From NCBI GenBank assembly GCA_023423655.1, contig JAFAFE010000007.1, positions 186,001 through 250,000 on the forward strand: a stretch of DNA of 64,000 nt, read 5' to 3'. Both the position numbers and the translations under genes were made by a program. Shown here piece after piece: positions 1 to 7,950 of this stretch. Below the pieces are notes generated by a model. That model did no database searches and was not told where the DNA came from. It saw only the letters and a program-made list of their open reading frames with translations. Numbering within the stretch: the stretch's first letter is position 1; each line of letters begins with the position of its first letter. This DNA is from Pseudomonadota bacterium (GTDB lineage Bacteria; Pseudomonadota; Alphaproteobacteria; Sphingomonadales; Sphingomonadaceae).

Positions 1-21
1 ATAATGGTGGAGGCCAATCAT
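1..21 (-). CDS. nuoK: NADH-quinone oxidoreductase subunit K, N-terminal fragment
   Basis: Only the first seven codons lie in the window (M-I-G-L-H-H-Y), read on the minus strand from the ATG whose first base is 21. The ATG overlaps the TGA stop of nuoJ in an ATGA junction. The residues match the usual start of NuoK, the small three-helix membrane subunit of complex I, and the place in the operon (after nuoJ) is the canonical one. The call rests on position and these seven residues; the rest of the gene lies left of the window. Confidence 0.75.
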
Positions 22-629
22 AGCTCAACCCCTTCGCCGATGGTGGGCTTGACGAGGCGCACCGCCTCATGCGGACGGCGCTTGTTCTGGCGCGCGACAT
101 TCTGGCCCAATACCCCTGCACGCTGGCGGTGGGTGAGCACAATCGCGCCGACCATTGCGACCAGCAGGATGAGGCCTGCGGCTTCGAACAGGAAGATATA
201 GCGGGTGTAGAGCAACCGCCCGACCGCTTCGATATTGGAGACGGTGGGATCGGCGACAGCGATGCGCTGCGCAAATTTGACGCCGCCTGCCGCCCACGCA
301 CCGATCGCGAAGATAATCTCCGCCACCAGCACCAGCGCGAGCAACACGCCAAAGGGCAGATAGCGCACAAAACCTGCGCGCAATTCGGCAAAATCAATGT
401 CGAGCATCATCACGACGAACAGGAATAATACCGCGACTGCACCGACATAGACTATGATGAGCAGCATCGCGATAAATTCCGCGCCGCATAAGAGCATCAA
501 GCCTGCCGCATTGAAGAAGGCAAGGATGAGCCACAGCACGCTATGGACCGGGTTGCGCGCGAAAATCACGAGCGCACCGCTCGCGACCACCATCGCTGCA
601 AACAGGTAAAAGGCCAGTGTTTGTATCAC
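18..629 (-). CDS. nuoJ: NADH-quinone oxidoreductase subunit J
   Basis: Membrane subunit of the proton-pumping arm of complex I. The 203-residue product begins with a hydrophobic helix (M-I-Q-T-L-A-F-Y) and has about five membrane segments. The segment with V-G-A-V-A-V-L-F-L-F-V-V-M-M-L near residues 62-76 is the conserved NuoJ/ND6 core. Length is typical for the family. The start codon is GTG; no in-frame ATG lies near it. It follows nuoI after about 67 bases and overlaps nuoK by four bases, so translation of J and K is probably coupled. Confidence 0.96.
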   Translation of the reverse strand: MIQTLAFYLFAAMVVASGALVIFARNPVHSVLWLILAFFNAAGLMLLCGAEFIAMLLIIVYVGAVAVLFLFVVMMLDIDFAELRAGFVRYLPFGVLLALVLVAEIIFAIGAWAAGGVKFAQRIAVADPTVSNIEAVGRLLYTRYIFLFEAAGLILLVAMVGAIVLTHRQRAGVLGQNVARQNKRRPHEAVRLVKPTIGEGVEL

Positions 630-696
630 GTTCCCGTGAACCCCTTATTCATTCCTTCATCCCGGCGAAGTGCCGGAATATGTTGATATTTGGCGC

Positions 697-1182
697 TTAG
701 CGATAGGGCGCATCGGCGGCAAGGTTTGCCGCGATAGCCCGTTCCCATTTGTCACCATTGCTCAGCAATTTTGCCTTGTCGTAAATCAGCTCTTCGCGCG
801 TTTCGGTCGCATATTCAAAGTTCGGACCTTCCACGATGGCATCGACCGGGCAGGCTTCCTGACAGAAGCCGCAATAGATGCACTTGGTCATGTCGATGTC
901 ATAGCGCGTCGTGCGGCGCGAGCCATCGTCGCGCGGCTCCGCTTCGATTGTGATCGCTTGCGCCGGACAGACCGCTTCGCACAGCTTGCACGCAATGCAG
1001 CGTTCTTCGCCATTGGGATAACGGCGCAGCGCATGTTCACCACGGAAACGCGGAGAGAGCGGGTTCTTTTCGAACGGATAGTTGATCGTCGCCTTGGGCT
1101 TGAAAAAATATTTCAAGGTCAACCAATGCGCCTTCACAAATTCCCAAAGGGTGAAGGATTTGATGAGATAGCCGAGGCTCAT
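697..1182 (-). CDS. nuoI: NADH-quinone oxidoreductase subunit I, 8Fe ferredoxin-like
   Basis: Peripheral-arm subunit that carries clusters N6a and N6b and passes electrons to NuoB. Two CxxCxxCxxxCP motifs are visible: Cys62, 65, 68, 72 and Cys101, 104, 107, 111. The length, 161 residues, is the usual one for alphaproteobacteria. The ATG overlaps the stop of the upstream 145-residue gene (ATGA). Normally nuoI follows nuoH directly; here a foreign-looking small gene sits between them, but the reading frame and cluster ligands are intact. Confidence 0.97.
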   Translation of the reverse strand: MSLGYLIKSFTLWEFVKAHWLTLKYFFKPKATINYPFEKNPLSPRFRGEHALRRYPNGEERCIACKLCEAVCPAQAITIEAEPRDDGSRRTTRYDIDMTKCIYCGFCQEACPVDAIVEGPNFEYATETREELIYDKAKLLSNGDKWERAIAANLAADAPYR

Positions 1183-1616
1183 TTAATGCCTTCCTTTGGC
1201 GGAGGAGGGGGCACAGAGCGTACGCACCCGAATTCCTCAATATCTTTGCCGTTTTCTTGTAATTGTAGTTTTATGTCGTCGCCTCTGTTCGAGACTAAGA
1301 GCTTAAGCGTGGCGTCATGGTTATTAGCTTTACCTAAAATTTTAATAGCGGCGCTTTTACCATTTGGTAGTTCGTCGACAGCAACCTCGGTCACTTTTCC
1401 CCGCTCGAACCATGGAACAGATCCCGGCTCCGGCGAAGAAAAGATTAGGTCCGGCTTGTTCTCACCTGTAGTGAAGTGAAAAAAACCACCTTTTCTATCT
1501 GAACCGTCTGTTTTTTCAGAAAAGCAAAGCACATAAAGACCGGCCTGTCTCCTAAACTCATCTGGATCTCGATATTCAGTCGCTGCCAGCAAAATTATAG
1601 ATGCTATGACACTCAT
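1179..1616 (-). CDS. Hypothetical protein inserted between nuoH and nuoI
   Basis: I do not recognise this 145-residue protein. It starts with a short hydrophobic stretch (M-S-V-I-A-S-I-I-L-L-A-A) that could be a weak signal or anchor, then is mostly polar and probably beta-rich. It has two cysteines (near residues 31 and 130) and a run of five prolines close to the C terminus. The start ATG overlaps the nuoH stop (ATGA) and its own stop overlaps the nuoI ATG (ATGA), so it is translationally stitched into the operon. The DNA is visibly AT-richer than the flanking nuo genes, with codons such as TTA and ATA, which suggests later acquisition. No complex I subunit matches it by eye. Confidence 0.75.
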   Translation of the reverse strand: MSVIASIILLAATEYRDPDEFRRQAGLYVLCFSEKTDGSDRKGGFFHFTTGENKPDLIFSSPEPGSVPWFERGKVTEVAVDELPNGKSAAIKILGKANNHDATLKLLVSNRGDDIKLQLQENGKDIEEFGCVRSVPPPPPKEGIK

Positions 1617-2695
1617 ACCGCATACCTCGTCAGCATGAGATAGCCCGATACCAGGAACACCCAGAAGAGCGAGATTGGCAGGAAGATTTTCCAGCCCAGA
1701 CGCATCAACTGGTCGTAACGGAAACGCGGGACGGTTGCCTTGACCCAGCTAAACACGAAGAAGAAGAAGAAAATCTTCGCAAACAGCCAGATAATGCCCG
1801 GCACCGCATAAAGGATCGGAATATCGAGCGGCGGGAGATAACCGCCCCAGAACAGGATGGCGTTGAGCGCACACATCAGGATGACATTGGCATATTCGCC
1901 AAGCCAATAGAGCGCGAACGACATGGACGAATATTCGGTCTGATAGCCCGCGACTAGCTCGCTTTCCGCTTCGGTCAAATCGAACGGCGCGCGTGCGGTT
2001 TCTGCCAGCGCCGAAATCAGGAACATGATCGCCATCGGAAAAAGAAGCGGGCTCACTCCATAGGCATTGATAATGCCAAGGCCGAAGCCGCGCTGGCTTT
2101 CGATGATCGTTTGCAGGTTGAAGCTGTTCGAAAACAGCACCACCGAAATCAGGATGAAGCCGATCGAGACTTCGTAGCTCACCATTTGTGCGGCGGCACG
2201 AATTGCGGAAAAGAAGGGATATTTGGAGTTGGACGCCCAACCCGCAATGATAACCCCGTAAACGCCGAGCGAACTCACCGCGAGAATATAGAGCAATCCC
2301 ACATTGATATTGGCCAAAATCGCCTGCTGGCTGAACGGAATAACCGCCCATGCCATCAGCGCCACCGTGAAGGTGATGATCGGCGCGAGAATGAACAGGC
2401 CTTTGTTGGCCGCACTCGGAATGATGGTTTCCTGAAGGAATACCTTCAGACCGTCGGCAAAGGATTGCAGCAAACCGAAGGGACCGACCACGTTCGGACC
2501 ACGACGCAGCGCCATTGCCGCCCAGATTTTGCGGTCGGCATAAATGATCATCGCCACCGCCAGCAACAGCGGCAGGACGATAGCGAGGATGCCAATAATG
2601 GTCGCTAGTAACCATGCGGCTTCATACGACATCGTTACATGTGCCCAAGCCCAAGGGAGTCCCAAAAACTGGAAATCTTGAAACAGCTCTGTCAT
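1613..2695 (-). CDS. nuoH: NADH-quinone oxidoreductase subunit H
   Basis: Membrane subunit at the junction of the two arms of complex I, forming the quinone channel with NuoB and NuoD. The 360-residue protein has about eight hydrophobic helices. Conserved stretches are visible: A-D-R-K-I-W-A-A-M-A-L-R-R-G-P-N near residues 52-67, and the loop E-T-A-R-A-P-F-D-L-T-E-A-E-S-E-L-V-A-G near 210-230, which holds the acidic quinone-gate residues. The start ATG overlaps the nuoG stop (ATGA). Confidence 0.98.
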   Translation of the reverse strand: MTELFQDFQFLGLPWAWAHVTMSYEAAWLLATIIGILAIVLPLLLAVAMIIYADRKIWAAMALRRGPNVVGPFGLLQSFADGLKVFLQETIIPSAANKGLFILAPIITFTVALMAWAVIPFSQQAILANINVGLLYILAVSSLGVYGVIIAGWASNSKYPFFSAIRAAAQMVSYEVSIGFILISVVLFSNSFNLQTIIESQRGFGLGIINAYGVSPLLFPMAIMFLISALAETARAPFDLTEAESELVAGYQTEYSSMSFALYWLGEYANVILMCALNAILFWGGYLPPLDIPILYAVPGIIWLFAKIFFFFFVFSWVKATVPRFRYDQLMRLGWKIFLPISLFWVFLVSGYLMLTRYAV

Positions 2696-4704
2696 TCTGC
2701 TGCCTCCAGCATATCGTCTCCGTGCAGCAATTCCGCCGAGCAGCGTTGCATGGTCGGCGACGCGCGGCAGATGCTATTGGTGAGGTAGAAATCCTTGATC
2801 GGATAAGCGCCCTCGCCTTTCGGCTTGGCGTCAAGCCTGGGCGGCGCCCAGTCATAAGCGGCCAAGCCTTCGGCCCCAAGCGCCGGAACTGCTGTGAACA
2901 TCGCCGCGCGCAGGCCCGCAAAATCGTCAAAGCCGATATTAACGCCGATGACGTCTGCCAGCGCCCGGAAAATCGTCCAGTCCTCGCGCGCGTCGCCGGG
3001 CGCGAACACGGCCTGTTCGCTGCGCTGGACGCGACCTTCGGTATTGACATAGGTGCCATGTTTTTCGGCATAGCTTGCGCCCGGCAGGATAACATCCGCT
3101 GCGTGCGCGCCCGCATCGCCATGATGACCGACATAGACGTTGAAGCTGTTGGCAAAGGCGGAATAATCCACCTCGTCCGCGCCAAGGAAGAAGGAGAGTT
3201 TCGGTTCTGCCTTCAAAATATCGGCGATGCCGCCCTGTTGCGCATAGCCCAGCATCAACCCGCCCATGCGCGCTGCCGCCATATGGACGACATTGAAGCC
3301 GTTCCAGCCATCCTTGATAAGACCAAGCGGCCCTGTCAGCGCAAGGCTCGCCCCGAACACGCCCGGAATTTTGAGCGCGCCGCCGCCAAGGATCAGCGCA
3401 GGCTTTTGTGCCTTGGCAAACGCGTCGGTGACCGGCTTGGGCAGCTTAGCCAGCAATCCCATATCATTGCCGAGCCATTCGACCTTATAGGTCAAATCGA
3501 CTTCGGGACCGATGACGAACACCTTTGCTCCGCGCTTCACAGCCTTGCGGATGCGCGTGTTGATGAGCGGCGCTTCCCAACGCAAATTGCTCACCACAAT
3601 GAGGATCGCGTCCGCTTCTTCAATCCCGGCTATGGTCGAGTTGAAATTGACCGCAGCCAGATTGCTCACATCATAATCAAGCCCGGTCTGGCGGCCTTCG
3701 AGCAAGGTCGAGCCCAACGTTCCGGCCAATTGCTTCGCAGCAAACATGGTTTCGCAATCTACCATATCGCCGGCCACCACAGCCACCTTGTCGCCTGCGC
3801 CCTTGGCAGCCGTTGCAATCGCCTGGAACGCTTCATTCCAGCTTGCTTCGACAAGCTTGCCATCCTTGCGGACGAACGGACGGTCGAGGCGGCGGCGAAC
3901 AAGGCCGTCGACATTGTGACGGCTTTTGTCGGAAATCCATTCCTCGTTCACATCATCATTGACGCGCGGCAGGATGCGCAGCGCCTGACGGCCACGGCTA
4001 TCGATGCGGATATTGCTGCCGACCGCGTCCATCACGTCGATGGCGAGCGTTTTCTTCAATTCCCACGGACGCGCTTCAAACGCATAGGGTTTTGAGGTCA
4101 GCGCGCCGACCGGACACAGATCAACAATATTACCCGACAATTCGCTCGTGACCGCGCGTTCCAGATAGCTGGTAATCTGCATATTTTCGCCGCGATAAAT
4201 CGCACCGATTTCTTCGACACCGGCAACTTCCTGCGCAAAACGGACACAGCGCGTGCATTGGATGCAGCGGGTCATAACGGTTTTGACAACCGGACCCATA
4301 TATTTTTCGGTCACCGCGCGCTTATTTTCGTCATAGCGCGATTTGCCGCGACCATAAGCGACCGATTGGTCCTGAAGGTCACATTCGCCGCCCTGATCGC
4401 AAATGGGGCAGTCGAGCGGGTGGTTGATGAGGAGAAATTCCATCACCCCTTCGCGCGCCTTTTTGACCATTGCGCTGTCGGTGCGGATTTCCTGACCGTC
4501 GGCGGCGGGCAACGCGCAGCTTGCCTGCGGCTTGGGAGGTCCGGGCTTCACCTCGACCAGACACATGCGGCAATTGCCCGCGATGGACAGCCGCTCATGA
4601 TAGCAAAAGCGCGGGATTTCCTTGCCCGCCTCTTCGCACGCCTGAAGGATGGTCGCCCCTGCGGGCACCTCTACTTCGATGCCGTCTACTGTTAGCTTAG
4701 GCAT
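2692..4704 (-). CDS. nuoG: NADH-quinone oxidoreductase subunit G
   Basis: Largest peripheral subunit of complex I, carrying N1b, N4 and N5. Ligands seen: a 2Fe-2S set Cys34, 45, 48 and 63; His95 with Cys99, 102 and 108 (N5); and Cys147, 150, 153 and 197 (N4). The C-terminal part is the molybdopterin-oxidoreductase-like domain, which in this family carries no molybdenum cofactor. At 670 residues it is the short alphaproteobacterial form. It follows a secreted hypothetical gene after 24 bases and overlaps nuoH by four. Confidence 0.98.
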   Translation of the reverse strand: MPKLTVDGIEVEVPAGATILQACEEAGKEIPRFCYHERLSIAGNCRMCLVEVKPGPPKPQASCALPAADGQEIRTDSAMVKKAREGVMEFLLINHPLDCPICDQGGECDLQDQSVAYGRGKSRYDENKRAVTEKYMGPVVKTVMTRCIQCTRCVRFAQEVAGVEEIGAIYRGENMQITSYLERAVTSELSGNIVDLCPVGALTSKPYAFEARPWELKKTLAIDVMDAVGSNIRIDSRGRQALRILPRVNDDVNEEWISDKSRHNVDGLVRRRLDRPFVRKDGKLVEASWNEAFQAIATAAKGAGDKVAVVAGDMVDCETMFAAKQLAGTLGSTLLEGRQTGLDYDVSNLAAVNFNSTIAGIEEADAILIVVSNLRWEAPLINTRIRKAVKRGAKVFVIGPEVDLTYKVEWLGNDMGLLAKLPKPVTDAFAKAQKPALILGGGALKIPGVFGASLALTGPLGLIKDGWNGFNVVHMAAARMGGLMLGYAQQGGIADILKAEPKLSFFLGADEVDYSAFANSFNVYVGHHGDAGAHAADVILPGASYAEKHGTYVNTEGRVQRSEQAVFAPGDAREDWTIFRALADVIGVNIGFDDFAGLRAAMFTAVPALGAEGLAAYDWAPPRLDAKPKGEGAYPIKDFYLTNSICRASPTMQRCSAELLHGDDMLEAAE

Positions 4705-4728
4705 AGCAATTCATCCAGTTTCTATAAT

Positions 4729-5451
4729 TCATTGCGATGTCGTCCTGCCAAAACGGGTCCACAAAGCATAAGCGGTAAGGGCCCGGATTGTCGCCGGTGT
4801 CAACGACACTTGTTGGCCTTCTGTCAAACATTCACCCAAGGCTGGTGCCATTGCCCGCGCGATTGCTTTTTCATCATCGCTAGCGGGCATAGTCCGCACC
4901 AGAGCGTCGGCATTTGCAATGTCCGTTACCACGACACAGTCCGCAAACTCCGCCAACCCCATCGCAACCTTCAAACCATTCCCCGTGGTGACAAATTTAT
5001 AAGGGGCAGGCGGAACAGGCTGAGGCAGAACAGGCACATTTTTATTGGCAGCGAGATACGCTTCTTCCGCCATCAGGTCGCGAAAAAAAATAGGGGAAAA
5101 CTTCATGCCCAACGCGTTTTGATTGTAGCCGACTTCACGGGACAGACAATCATCCAGTCCAAGCTCTTTGACGATATTTTTGATGCCTGCCGCCTCGACC
5201 GAAACAGCGCTAATGTCACTATTGTTCAACAGCGCCGTAACGGGCTTGGCAGATCGCGCATAAACACAGCGCGCAAAGTTTTTGCGCACAATGCCCGCCG
5301 CTTTCTGTTCGACCGCCTTCGGGTCAACAGCAATACGCGATCCTGTTAAAGTTTCCGGTTTTAATTGGGCATGGGCAGCAGGAATACCGGACAGCATCAT
5401 CGCCGCAATAACCGCGCCGGTCGCAGACAAAAGGGAAGTTTTACGCATCAT
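4729..5451 (-). CDS. Secreted Cys-repeat protein of sphingomonad type, between nuoF and nuoG
   Basis: A 240-residue exported protein of unknown function. I chose the ATG at 5451 because it overlaps the nuoF stop (ATGA) and opens a clean signal peptide ending A-A-H-A-Q near residue 29; a longer frame upstream lies inside nuoF. The mature part contains two related halves. Each begins with a Cys-Val step (A-R-C-V-Y and A-D-C-V-V) and has an A-L-L or A-L-V helix about ten residues on. Each ends about 35-45 residues later at a second Cys (D-D-C-L and G-E-C-L). I recall similar Cys-repeat secreted proteins in sphingomonads without an assigned role; that recollection is not a search result. Disulfide pairing of the four cysteines is likely. 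Confidence 0.8.
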   Translation of the reverse strand: MMRKTSLLSATGAVIAAMMLSGIPAAHAQLKPETLTGSRIAVDPKAVEQKAAGIVRKNFARCVYARSAKPVTALLNNSDISAVSVEAAGIKNIVKELGLDDCLSREVGYNQNALGMKFSPIFFRDLMAEEAYLAANKNVPVLPQPVPPAPYKFVTTGNGLKVAMGLAEFADCVVVTDIANADALVRTMPASDDEKAIARAMAPALGECLTEGQQVSLTPATIRALTAYALWTRFGRTTSQ

Positions 5452-6740
5452 TCCGCCGCTTCCAGTGCCGAACCACGATTGTCGTTGATGCGCCGCTCCA
5501 GTTCGGGGCGGAAATGGCGGATGAGTCCTTGGATTGGCCAAGCCGCCGCGTCGCCGAGCGCGCAAATAGTGTGGCCTTCAACCTGTTTGGTCACGTCGAA
5601 CAACATGTCGATTTCGCTAATGTCCGCCTCGCCTTCGCGTAAGCGTTCCATCACGCGCCACATCCAGCCCGTGCCTTCGCGGCAGGGCGTGCATTGGCCA
5701 CAGCTTTCATGCTTGTAGAAATAGCTGATGCGGCTGATCGCGCGGACGATATCAGTGGACTTGTCCATGACGATGACCGCAGCGGTGCCAAGGCCGGAGC
5801 CGACCGCTTTCAGCCCGTCAAAGTCCATCGGGCAATCCATGATTTGCGCGGCGGGGACGAGCGGAACCGACGAACCGCCCGGAATGACCGCGAGCAAATT
5901 GTCCCACCCGCCGCGGATACCGCCGCAATGTTTTTCGATCAGTTCGCGGAACGGGATCGACATGGCTTCTTCGACCACGCACGGTTTTTCGACATGGCCG
6001 CTAATCTGGAAGAGCTTGGTGCCCTTGTTATTTTCCGCGCCAAAGCTTGCAAACCACGCCGCGCCGCGCCGCAATATGGTCGGCGTGACCGCAATCGATT
6101 CGACATTGTTTACCGTCGTCGGGCAGCCATAAAGGCCAGCGCCTGCCGGGAAAGGCGGCTTCAGGCGCGGTTGGCCTTTCTTGCCTTCAAGGCTTTCGAT
6201 CATCGCGGTTTCTTCGCCGCAAATATAAGCCCCTGCCCCGCGGTGCATGAATACGTCGAAATCATAACCCGATTTCGCCGCATTTTTGCCGAGCAATCCG
6301 GCCGCATATGCTTCCTTGATCGCGGCTTCGAGGATCTTCGCTTCGTAAATATATTCGCCGCGAATATAGATGTAAGCCGCCCGCGCGCGCATCGCATAGC
6401 CCGCTACCAGCGCGCCTTCGAGCAGCTTGTGCGGGTCGTGGCGGATGATTTCGCGGTCCTTGCACGAACCGGGTTCGGATTCATCGGCGTTGATGACGAG
6501 GAAGGACGGACGGCCATCCTTCGATTCCTTGGGCATGAAGCTCCACTTCATCCCCGTCGGGAAGCCCGCACCGCCACGGCCACGCAGGCCCGACGCCTTG
6601 ATTTCGTCGATGATGCCATCCTGCCCGCGCGCGAGCAAAGCCTTGGTATTATCCCAATCCCCGCGCTTTTCGGCGGCTTTCAGGTCCCAGCTCTGGAATC
6701 CGTAAAGATTGGTGAAGATACGATCCTTATCGGCGAGCAT
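5448..6740 (-). CDS. nuoF: NADH-quinone oxidoreductase subunit F
   Basis: NADH-binding flavoprotein of complex I: it holds FMN and cluster N3 and receives the hydride from NADH. The glycine-rich loop G-R-G-G-A-G-F-P-T-G lies at residues 54-63, and the 4Fe-4S ligands are Cys347, 350, 353 and 393. I chose the ATG at 6740 because a GGAGG ribosome site lies nine bases before it; the seven-codon longer frame would start inside a palindromic repeat. Length 430 residues. The repeat separates it from nuoE by about 150 bases, the longest gap in the operon. Confidence 0.97.
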   Translation of the reverse strand: MLADKDRIFTNLYGFQSWDLKAAEKRGDWDNTKALLARGQDGIIDEIKASGLRGRGGAGFPTGMKWSFMPKESKDGRPSFLVINADESEPGSCKDREIIRHDPHKLLEGALVAGYAMRARAAYIYIRGEYIYEAKILEAAIKEAYAAGLLGKNAAKSGYDFDVFMHRGAGAYICGEETAMIESLEGKKGQPRLKPPFPAGAGLYGCPTTVNNVESIAVTPTILRRGAAWFASFGAENNKGTKLFQISGHVEKPCVVEEAMSIPFRELIEKHCGGIRGGWDNLLAVIPGGSSVPLVPAAQIMDCPMDFDGLKAVGSGLGTAAVIVMDKSTDIVRAISRISYFYKHESCGQCTPCREGTGWMWRVMERLREGEADISEIDMLFDVTKQVEGHTICALGDAAAWPIQGLIRHFRPELERRINDNRGSALEAAE

Positions 6741-6762
6741 AAGAGCCAACCTCCCCGTCAAT

Positions 6763-6853
6763 CGTCATCCCCGACTTGATCGGGGATCCATCTCCCGACA
6801 TCCCCGCAAACCCGACGGTCAGGAGATGGATTCCCGCTTTCGCGGGAATGACG
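6763..6853. repeat. Cruciform-type intergenic palindromic repeat between nuoE and nuoF
   Basis: The outer arms CGTCAT...GATCCATCTCC and GGAGATGGATTC...ATGACG are inverted copies. Inside each arm sits its own small hairpin: CCCCGACTTGATCGGGG on the left and CCCGCTTTCGCGGG on the right. The transcript could fold into a multi-branch structure. The design resembles dispersed extragenic palindromes common in alphaproteobacterial genomes. It lies inside the nuo operon and could affect mRNA processing; that role is inferred. Confidence 0.75.
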
Positions 6854-6893
6854 GGATGGAATTTATGCGCAGTCATTGCCAAATTTTGCGCCA

Positions 6894-7559
6894 TTACCAA
6901 TCCTTCCGATAATCGTGATTGGCCTTGACCATCTCTTTGAGCGTGGTCGGCCCGCCTTCGGGGGCGCTTGTCTGACGGTCGATTTGCGGCCCGATTTTGG
7001 GCTGCTTGCCATTGGCGAGGTCATCGAGGATCGCGGCCATGCTGTCATAGGTCAGATCTTCGTAATTATCATCGTTAATCTGGACCATCGGCGCGTTGGT
7101 GCAGGTGCCGAGGCACTCCACTTCGGTCAGCGTGAAAATACCGTCCGGCGTGGTCTTGCCCTTGACGAGGCCCTTATTCTTGCACGCCTGCAACACATCG
7201 TCGGAACCACGCAGCATACAGGGCGTGGTGCCGCATACCTGCACATGGAATTTCCCCACCGGCGCAAGATTATACATGGTGTAGAAGGTCGCGACTTCAT
7301 AGACGCGCATGTAAGGCATATCGAGTTCGCGTGCGACAAACTCCATGACCGGCACGGGAAGCCAGCCCTGTGTGTTCGTCTCCGCACCCACCTGGCGTTG
7401 CGCAAGGTCAAGCAAGCCCATGACAGCAGACGCCTGCCGCCCTTCGGGATAGTGCGAGATTAATTCCTGCGCGCGCGCGGCATGGTCTTTCGTCCACGCA
7501 AAATTACCCCAACGGGCGCGGGTTTCTTGTTCATCAGGGATTATTGCTGCGTCAGCCAC
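6894..7559 (-). CDS. nuoE: NADH-quinone oxidoreductase subunit E
   Basis: Thioredoxin-fold 2Fe-2S subunit of the NADH-oxidising module (cluster N1a). Ligands are Cys109, 114, 149 and 153, in C-G-T-T-P-C and C-L-G-T-C. The 221-residue length is normal. The start appears to be GTG, preceded by GGGAGA at a good distance, and it overlaps the last codons of the upstream 132-residue hypothetical gene by eight bases. The roughly 25 residues at the C terminus are polar and probably disordered. Confidence 0.97.
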   Translation of the reverse strand: MADAAIIPDEQETRARWGNFAWTKDHAARAQELISHYPEGRQASAVMGLLDLAQRQVGAETNTQGWLPVPVMEFVARELDMPYMRVYEVATFYTMYNLAPVGKFHVQVCGTTPCMLRGSDDVLQACKNKGLVKGKTTPDGIFTLTEVECLGTCTNAPMVQINDDNYEDLTYDSMAAILDDLANGKQPKIGPQIDRQTSAPEGGPTTLKEMVKANHDYRKDW

Positions 7560-7950
7560 CGGCCACTCTCCCGGAATCTTTCACATCATCAATTGAATAA
7601 CAGTCCCAGCCATCAGGATAGGGCCTTGCCGCACTCACCGAAAGTCCGCTCAATTCGACATTCTTTGCTGGATTTGGGCAAACGTAGAGAATGCGCTGCC
7701 CCGCCTGTTCTTTGCCATAAAAGCGCCCATGCAAAAACCGTACGGTCAAGCAAGGCGATTTACATTTATATTGGGCCCAGTCGTTCCCGGTCAGAACCAT
7801 TCCTGATGCCTTCAATTCAGCCTCGGTCTTATGAGGTGCCCCTTCAACAGCCTGATAGCGCGAGTTGACAGGCGCATCGGGCACTAATGGCAGTTCGGAA
7901 GTTTCACCAGACGATTGGGCCAGCAGAAACAGCGACAACAAAAGGCTCAC
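7552..7950 (-). CDS. Small exported hypothetical protein between nuoD and nuoE
   Basis: A 132-residue protein I do not recognise. It starts with GTG in a GTGA overlap with the nuoD stop, with GGGGAG eight bases upstream. The first eleven residues are strongly hydrophobic (L-L-L-S-L-F-L-L-A-Q), suggesting a short signal peptide. The rest is polar, with four cysteines (near residues 63, 67, 91 and 116) that could form two disulfides. It is fully embedded in the operon and overlaps nuoE. No complex I motif is present. Confidence 0.75.
   Translation of the reverse strand: MSLLLSLFLLAQSSGETSELPLVPDAPVNSRYQAVEGAPHKTEAELKASGMVLTGNDWAQYKCKSPCLTVRFLHGRFYGKEQAGQRILYVCPNPAKNVELSGLSVSAARPYPDGWDCYSIDDVKDSGRVAGG

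Noticed and set aside
2614..4095. A 493-codon open frame opposite nuoG
   Set aside because: It lies entirely antisense to an intact nuoG with all cluster ligands; its product is Arg/His/Ala-rich without any domain.
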